Shown here one piece after another: positions 60,301 to 64,000 of a DNA stretch of 64,000 nucleotides. The stretch's first letter is position 1; every line of letters starts with the position of its first letter. The notes beneath the pieces are model-generated. The model ran no database searches, was not told where the DNA came from, and saw nothing but the letters and a program-made list of their open reading frames with translations. The translations under genes were made by a program, and so were the position numbers. Source of the DNA: Bacteroidota bacterium (GTDB lineage: Bacteria > Bacteroidota > Ignavibacteria > UBA10030 > SZUA-254). The stretch covers positions 193,073 to 257,072 of the forward strand of contig DATDFQ010000015.1 of NCBI GenBank assembly GCA_036522515.1, read 5' to 3'.

Positions 60301-62603
60301 GTCCCGCCCGAGGGCGTAGCGGTCAGAGTCGCAGGCAGCGTGCTCGCGCAAACCTCCACGTTCGCAATCGAGACCGTCGGATTCGGATCCACGGTGAGCG
60401 TGCCCGAGCCTGAGCCCGTGCAACCCTTCGTGTCGGTCACGGTCACGCTGTAGGTGCCCGCCGTGCTCGTGCTGATCGTCGAGGTCGTCGCGCCTGTGCT
60501 CCATGCGAACGTCGAAGCGCCTGTCCCGCCCGAGGGTGTGGCAGTCAAGGTAGCCGGAAGAGTGCTCGCGCAGACTTCGGGGCTATTGACTGAGACTGTC
60601 GGGTTCGGATTCACCGTGAGCGTGCCCGTGCTCGAGCCTGTGCAGCCCTTCGTATCGGTTACCGTCACTGAGTAGGTTCCTGCCGTGCTCGTGCTGATCG
60701 TCGAGGTCGTCGCGCCCGTGCTCCATGCAAAGGTCTTTGCGCCCGTTCCGCCCGAGGGCGTCGCAGTGAGGGTCGCCGGCAGGGTGCTTGCGCAGACTTC
60801 CGGGCTATTGACCGAGACGGTCGGATTCGGATCGACTGTGAGGGCGCCTGAGCCCGAGCCCGTGCAACCCTTCGTGTCCGTTACCGTCACCGAGTAGGTT
60901 CCTGCCGTGCTCGTGCTGATCGTCGAGGTCGTCGCGCCTGTGCTCCACGCAAAGGTCGCGGCCCCCGTTCCGCCCGCTGGCGTCGCAGTCAGAGTCGCGG
61001 GCAACGTGCTCGCGCAAACTTCGACAGCAGCGATCGAGACTGTCGGGTTCGGATTGACCGTCAGGGTGCCTGTGCTTGAGCCCGTGCAACCCTTCGTGTC
61101 GGTCACGGTCACGCTATACGTGCCGGCCGTGCTCGTCGAGATCGAAGAGGTCGTCGCGCCTGTGCTCCATGAAAATGTCACGGCGCCCGTCCCGCCCGAA
61201 GGTGTGGCGGTCAGGGTCGCAGGCAGCGTGCTCGCGCAGACCTCGGGGCTATTGACCGAGACCGTCGGGTTCGGATTCACGTTAAACACGACCGTATCGA
61301 GCGCCGCGCCGCAGCCCTGGCCGCTCGTCACCGTCAGAAGAAGAACCGCTGTTCCGGTTCCCGTGTCCGTGATCGTCGTCGTGAGCGAAGTGGGATCCGT
61401 GATCGCAACCCGTCCGCTCAGAACCGACCATAACGGCGTGCCGTTTGTTGCGCTCCCTGCAAGCGTAAACGTCGTCACATCTCCCGCCGCGCAGACAGAC
61501 TGATCCGGTCCCGCATGCGCCTCCGGCGGGGGAATGACCGCAAACTTGCCAAGTGCAAAATCCATTAATGAACTTGTGAACGACGAAGAGGAACGCGTCT
61601 GGAACAGTGCCGTCGCCAACGGGTTGCAGGGATCGATCGGCAACAGGTTCAATCCCGTCAAATCGAGGCCGAACTCTATGAACTGGAGCGCAATCGTCGT
61701 ATCGGTCAGCGTTCCGTTCGGTGAGACGCCCTGGCCCGGCGCCACCGCCGGAATGTTTGCGAGGTTCGTCACGACAAATCCCTTGCCTGCGGTGAGAGAA
61801 TCCGCTATCAGTACCCATGATCCGCCGCTATTGGTGCTCCACTCGCGCACGCTGACTATTGGTCTGTTTCCGCCGCCGGTATAATCGACTATTAATAGAA
61901 TATCTCCACCAACCAGGTGGTTGTTGATATCCACAACGCCTGCGATGCGTCCGCCGACGGCTCCTGTGCCCGATGCCCGGCCTGTGATCTTGTTGCTCCC
62001 CGGCACCCGCCGGTCCACGAACATACCCTTCTGGTCGAGTTCAAGGCCTGCGAAACTGTTTCCGTTCACAGCCCGTGTCTCCATCCCGGCGATCACCCAC
62101 CGATGGCCGGTTGCTCCGTCGACCTGCGTGCTGATATAGCAGTTCGTGATGTCGTTCTTCTGCGGGCTTCCGCCTCCGAAGGTGGTATCGACCACGCCCC
62201 AGTGCGTGCTGGCGGAGTCGATCGCCTGATCATTCTTTTGTCCGCCCGTGTACTGTGTCGGATCGTTCTGTGTCGCCCAATCCTGGTCCCGGAACCACAG
62301 GCTGTTCGTCGCGTTGTTCAAGCCCAGGACGGAGTGTCCTCCGGATTGAAGCAACAGCGCGCTGCCGGTCGGTCCCTGCGACCAGTCGTTACCGGAAAGA
62401 AACGTCGCGCCGGTGAAGGTGATGCCGGAGAAGAAGTTCGCGTCGATCTCGACGTTGGCCGCGCTTCCCGGCGACCCGTTCGGCGGCGTCTGTGCCATTG
62501 CGCCGCCTGTCAATCCAAGCGCGCATACAAGCAGAGCGCTACAAAGCAGACGCAAGGAAACAAGTCCCTTGTGCTGCGGCGAAGTTGTAAGAAGTGCGTT
62601 CAT
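57318..62603 (-). CDS. Giant SprB-like repeat adhesin 2, T9SS-sorted
   Basis: A protein of 1761 residues from the ATG at 62603 (AAGGGGC upstream). It is collinear with adhesin 1: signal peptide ending G-G-A-M-A-Q, the same unrecognised N-terminal domain (N-V-E-I-D-A-N-F-F-S-G; differences are mostly conservative), PKD-like segment, 14 SprB-like units, Cys-rich cap and type-A sorting domain (H-A-N-Y-P-N-P-F-N-P to K-M-V-L-M-K). Its units more often have V-N-S-P-E-V-C where adhesin 1 has I-A-N-V-E-V-C, so arrays have been homogenised within genes. The repeat part is 39% Ser/Thr, a good substrate for O-glycosylation. Own promoter and terminator. Confidence 0.9.
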   Translation of the reverse strand: MNALLTTSPQHKGLVSLRLLCSALLVCALGLTGGAMAQTPPNGSPGSAANVEIDANFFSGITFTGATFLSGNDWSQGPTGSALLLQSGGHSVLGLNNATNSLWFRDQDWATQNDPTQYTGGQKNDQAIDSASTHWGVVDTTFGGGSPQKNDITNCYISTQVDGATGHRWVIAGMETRAVNGNSFAGLELDQKGMFVDRRVPGSNKITGRASGTGAVGGRIAGVVDINNHLVGGDILLIVDYTGGGNRPIVSVREWSTNSGGSWVLIADSLTAGKGFVVTNLANIPAVAPGQGVSPNGTLTDTTIALQFIEFGLDLTGLNLLPIDPCNPLATALFQTRSSSSFTSSLMDFALGKFAVIPPPEAHAGPDQSVCAAGDVTTFTLAGSATNGTPLWSVLSGRVAITDPTSLTTTITDTGTGTAVLLLTVTSGQGCGAALDTVVFNVNPNPTVSVNSPEVCASTLPATLTATPSGGTGAVTFSWSTGATTSSISTSTAGTYSVTVTDTKGCTGSSTGTLTVNPNPTVSIAAVEVCASTLPATLTATPAGGTGAATFAWSTGATTSTISTSTAGTYSVTVTDTKGCTGSGSGALTVDPNPTVSVNSPEVCASTLPATLTATPSGGTGAKTFAWSTGATTSTISTSTAGTYSVTVTDTKGCTGSSTGTLTVNPNPTVSVNSPEVCASTLPATLTATPSGGTGASTFAWSTGATTSTISTSTAGTYSVTVTDTKGCTGSGSGTLTVDPNPTVSIANVEVCASTLPATLTATPSGGTGASTFAWSTGATTSTISTSTAGTYSVTVTDTKGCTGSGSGTLTVDPNPTVSVNSPEVCASALPATLTATPSGGTGAKTFAWSTGATTSTISTSTAGTYSVTVTDTKGCTGSGSGTLTINANLTVLVNSPEVCSGTSATLTASVSGGTPAYTYSWSTGATTSTISTSTAGTYSVTATDTKGCTGSGTGTLTVNPNPTVSVNSPEVCASTLPATLTATPSGGTGAATFAWSTGATTSTISTSTAGTYSVTVTDTKGCTGSSTGTLTIDPNPTVSVNSPEVCASSLPATLTATPSGGTGAKTFAWSTGATTSTISTSTAGTYSVTVTDTKGCTGSSTGTLTIDENLNVSVNSPEACSGFSATLTATVSGGVPGYTYSWSTGATTSTISTSTAGTYSVTATDTKGCTGSGTGTLTSNPNPTVSVNSPEVCASTLPATLTATPSGGTGAATFAWSTGATTSTISTSTAGTYSVTVTDSKGCTGTGSGTLTVDPNPTVSVAAVEACASALPATLTATPAGGTGSKTFSWSTGATTSTISTSTAGSYSVTVTDTKGCTGSGSGALTVDPNPTVSVNSPEVCASTLPATLTATPSGGTGASTFAWSTGATTSTISTSTAGTYSVTVTDTKGCTGSGSGTLTVDPNPTVSVNDASVCPGDSATLTATPSGGTGASTFAWSTGATTSTIRTSTAGTYSVTVTDTKGCTGSGSGTLSLKTGCGGHIFPTQTTCSDFTSGTAQRLNALCYQPSSGTVGTATPGVFFYFTKVTAPSASFCVDIIQTKACSSFKFLRIHQGNQIYIYSADCQSLRQGTEPSPGQGRVCITGATPGADYIVSVKYNVKSIQGSTYSGAPPTCQYNFISSIGGSPITPSADSISATPGCSAGIAPAKAGFGDASEMSAAVPAQYALHANYPNPFNPTTQIKFDLPEASTVRLSVFNILGQEVATLLDGAMDAGYQAVEWNTANHEGVALPSGIYMYRLQATSMTSGKEFHEVMKMVLMK
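58179..61277 (-). repeat. 14 tandem SprB-like coding repeats (about 222 bp)
   Basis: 3099 bases for 14 units, three residues short of 14 x 74. Two units are of a variant type with S-G-G-T-P-A-Y-T-Y-S-W or S-G-G-V-P-G-Y-T-Y-S-W, the form closest to the classical SprB consensus; similar variants occur in adhesin 1. Confidence 0.93.
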
Positions 62604-62816
62604 GAATTGTGCCCCTTTATGAAATGGGATGAATGAAAGGATACCGGTGGCCCGCTTTGTCCCATGCCGGCTTGTGGATAGAGAGTGAAATGATTGTTGC
62701 CTCGCCATGAAAAGAAATTTTCTATGGAGACTGTTCCCGACGGAAAACGCCCCGGAGGAATTCTCTTGAGCGTTACGGGAGGAAAATTTTTGAGAGTGAA
62801 ACGGACCTTCGTTGGA
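62604..62816 (-). other. 5' leader of adhesin 2
   Basis: About 213 bases, half the length of the leader of adhesin 1. Shared blocks on the minus strand include AAATTTCTTTTC and a G/C-rich segment ending GGGAA-CAGT (GGGAAGCAGT in adhesin 1), so the leaders are homologous but one has lost or gained about 200 bases. Confidence 0.5.
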
Positions 62817-62822
62817 TGTTTC

Positions 62823-62851
62823 AAGATAAAAAAGTGGGCTCCAAAAGTCAA
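62823..62851 (-). promoter_or_regulatory. Predicted promoter of adhesin 2
   Basis: Minus-strand TTGACT (62846-62851), 17 bases, TATCTT (62823-62828). Spacer shares TTTGG and CCC with that of adhesin 1. The region 62852-62975 shows nothing further. Confidence 0.75.
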
Positions 62852-62975
62852 GAAAATAGAGTCCGGATCAACACTTTTAACAATTTCCATCGGCACGTTT
62901 TACCCGATTTCCCGAGCGTCTTGCACCGAAGACGAGACGGTCGTTTCTTCGAGACTGACTCCACCGCAAAGTTCA

Positions 62976-63017
62976 ATAAAAACAATGGGGTGGCCCCGGG
63001 AAGGGTCCACCCCATTG
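62976..63017 (-). terminator. Rho-independent terminator of adhesin 3
   Basis: Eleven-base stem CAATGGGGTGG/CCACCCCATTG, T-run on the minus strand. Flanks match those at 57256 over more than 60 bases, continuing into the sorting-signal coding region. Confidence 0.88.
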
Positions 63018-63038
63018 CTGAGACTTATTACTTCCAGC

Positions 63039-64000
63039 TTACTTCATCAACACCATCTTCATCACGTCGTGGAACTCCTTCCCGCTCGTCATGGAGGTGG
63101 CCTGCAGCCGGTACATGTAGATCCCGGAAGGCAGGGCCGCACCCTCAGGATTCGCAGTGCTCCAATCGACCGACTGGTATCCCGCATCCATCACGCCATC
63201 CACGAGCGTTGCGACTTCCTGGCCGAGGATGTTGAACACGCTCAGACGGACGCTGCTCGCTTCGGGCAGATCGAATTTGATCTGCGTCGTGGGATTGAAC
63301 GGATTCGGATAGTTCGTGTGGAGCGCGTACTGAGCCGGAGTTGCGAGGCTCAATTCGGACGCTCCCTTGAACTCCGTCTTGCCGAGGGCGGAAAGCCCGA
63401 CGCAATTCGGCGCCGCATTGATGCTGTCGGCGGTGGTCTGAATCGGCGTGCCGGCGACCGAAGTGATGAAGTTGTACTGGCAGGTCGGAGGCGCACCGCT
63501 GTAGGTTCCGCCCTGGATCGACTTGACACTATACTTCACCGAGATGATGTAGTGGTTGCCCGGTGTCGCGTTGGTGATGCAGACACGTCCCTGGCCGGGT
63601 GAAGGTTCGGTGCCCTGCGTCAGACTCTGGCAGGCGTCGGAGTAGATGTAGATCTGGTTGCCGTTCTGAATCCGGTTCAGCTTGAACGTGCTGCAAGCCT
63701 TGGTCTGTGTCACGTCGACGCAGAAGCTCGCGCTCGGCGCGGTGATCTGCGCGAAGTAGAAGAACACTCCGGGGGTTGCGGTGCCGACCGTTCCGTTTGC
63801 CGGCTTGTAGCAAAGCGACGGGAGACGTGTGGCCGTTCCGCTCGCGAACTCGCTGCAGGTGGTCTGAGTCGGGAATATGTGCCCGCCGCAATCGGTCTTC
63901 AGCGTTATCGTTCCGGATCCGGAGCCTGTGCATCCCTTGGTATCGGTCACGGTCACGCTGTAGGTACCGGCAGTGCTCGTCCTGATCGTGGAGGCCGTCG
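63039..64000 (-). CDS. SprB-like repeat adhesin 3, C-terminal part (runs off the window)
   Basis: The frame is open to the end of the window, so the gene is partial with its start beyond 64000. Visible, in order from the right: the end of one SprB-like unit (S-T-I-R-T-S-T-A-G-T-Y-S-V-T, as in the last unit of adhesin 2), the Cys-rich cap (G-H-I-F-P-T-Q-T-T-C-S-E-F) and a type-A sorting domain (H-T-N-Y-P-N-P-F-N-P to K-M-V-L-M-K). It is clearly a third paralogue of the same series. The cap has diverged most between cap and sorting signal (N-C-V-G-L-S-A-L-G-K). Number of repeats and presence of the N-terminal domain cannot be seen. Confidence 0.92.
   Translation of the reverse strand, partial: TASTIRTSTAGTYSVTVTDTKGCTGSGSGTITLKTDCGGHIFPTQTTCSEFASGTATRLPSLCYKPANGTVGTATPGVFFYFAQITAPSASFCVDVTQTKACSTFKLNRIQNGNQIYIYSDACQSLTQGTEPSPGQGRVCITNATPGNHYIISVKYSVKSIQGGTYSGAPPTCQYNFITSVAGTPIQTTADSINAAPNCVGLSALGKTEFKGASELSLATPAQYALHTNYPNPFNPTTQIKFDLPEASSVRLSVFNILGQEVATLVDGVMDAGYQSVDWSTANPEGAALPSGIYMYRLQATSMTSGKEFHDVMKMVLMK

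Noticed and set aside
49625-62603. CRISPR-like periodic repeats
   Set aside because: Period is 222 bp, there are no unique spacers of constant length, and the repeats are translated in one frame. The 300-bp array at 29925-33824 is likewise coding.

Overview
This window is GC-rich bacterial chromosome. Eight of the proteins whose ends are visible close with the same type-A C-terminal sorting signal of the type IX secretion system (T9SS): an N-Y-P-N-P-F-N-P box, an L-G-Q-E-V-A-T-L-V segment and a final K-M-x-L-M-K. With the YCF48 propellers and SprB-like repeats this points to the Fibrobacteres-Chlorobi-Bacteroidetes superphylum, most likely an Ignavibacteria-type lineage. Many predicted promoters are TTGxxx / 17 bases / TAxxxT, unlike the -7/-33 boxes of classical Bacteroidia. 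The exact taxon cannot be fixed from sequence reading alone.

Region 1 (1-18.7 kb) is largely housekeeping. It holds a PilM-like and a ComEA-like protein, grpE-dnaJ, a tricorn-type protease, a DUF885 metallopeptidase, tRNA-Ala, a thioredoxin-domain YyaL/SSP411 protein coupled to a cation diffusion facilitator, a small regulated membrane operon (membrane protein, winged-helix regulator, DUF4173 protein) with a perfect palindromic operator, then ahcY, metK, a sugar-phosphate nucleotidyltransferase, tRNA-Glu and tRNA-His.

Region 2 (19-39.5 kb) alternates secreted T9SS cargo with signalling genes. There is a YD-like repeat lipoprotein candidate, four proteins built on an N-terminal YCF48/BNR-type propeller (one carrying 13 tandem units of exactly 300 bp), two stand-alone receiver proteins, and a PAS histidine kinase with a LuxR-type response regulator.

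Region 3 (39.8-47.5 kb) has a DUF1573 protein and a four-gene minus-strand operon: a polyprenyl-phosphate sugar synthase-like GT2 followed by three tandem TMTC-like proteins (membrane GT-C-like part plus TPRs). I read this as a candidate protein O-glycosylation cassette sitting among Ser/Thr-rich surface proteins.

Region 4 (47.6-64 kb) has a fifth YCF48 cargo protein and then three tandem giant SprB-like adhesin paralogues with 22, 14 and at least one 73-74-residue repeat; the third runs off the window. The first two share N-terminal domain, repeat type, cysteine-rich cap, sorting signal, promoter and terminator, so whole transcription units were duplicated.

Between genes are two or three families of palindromic interspersed repeats: GCGACC/GGTCGC and GCAGGC/GCCTGC hairpins, TGTCATCCTGAG inverted pairs, and one GTTCCCACGC hairpin. 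No rRNA, transposase, prophage or CRISPR array was seen.
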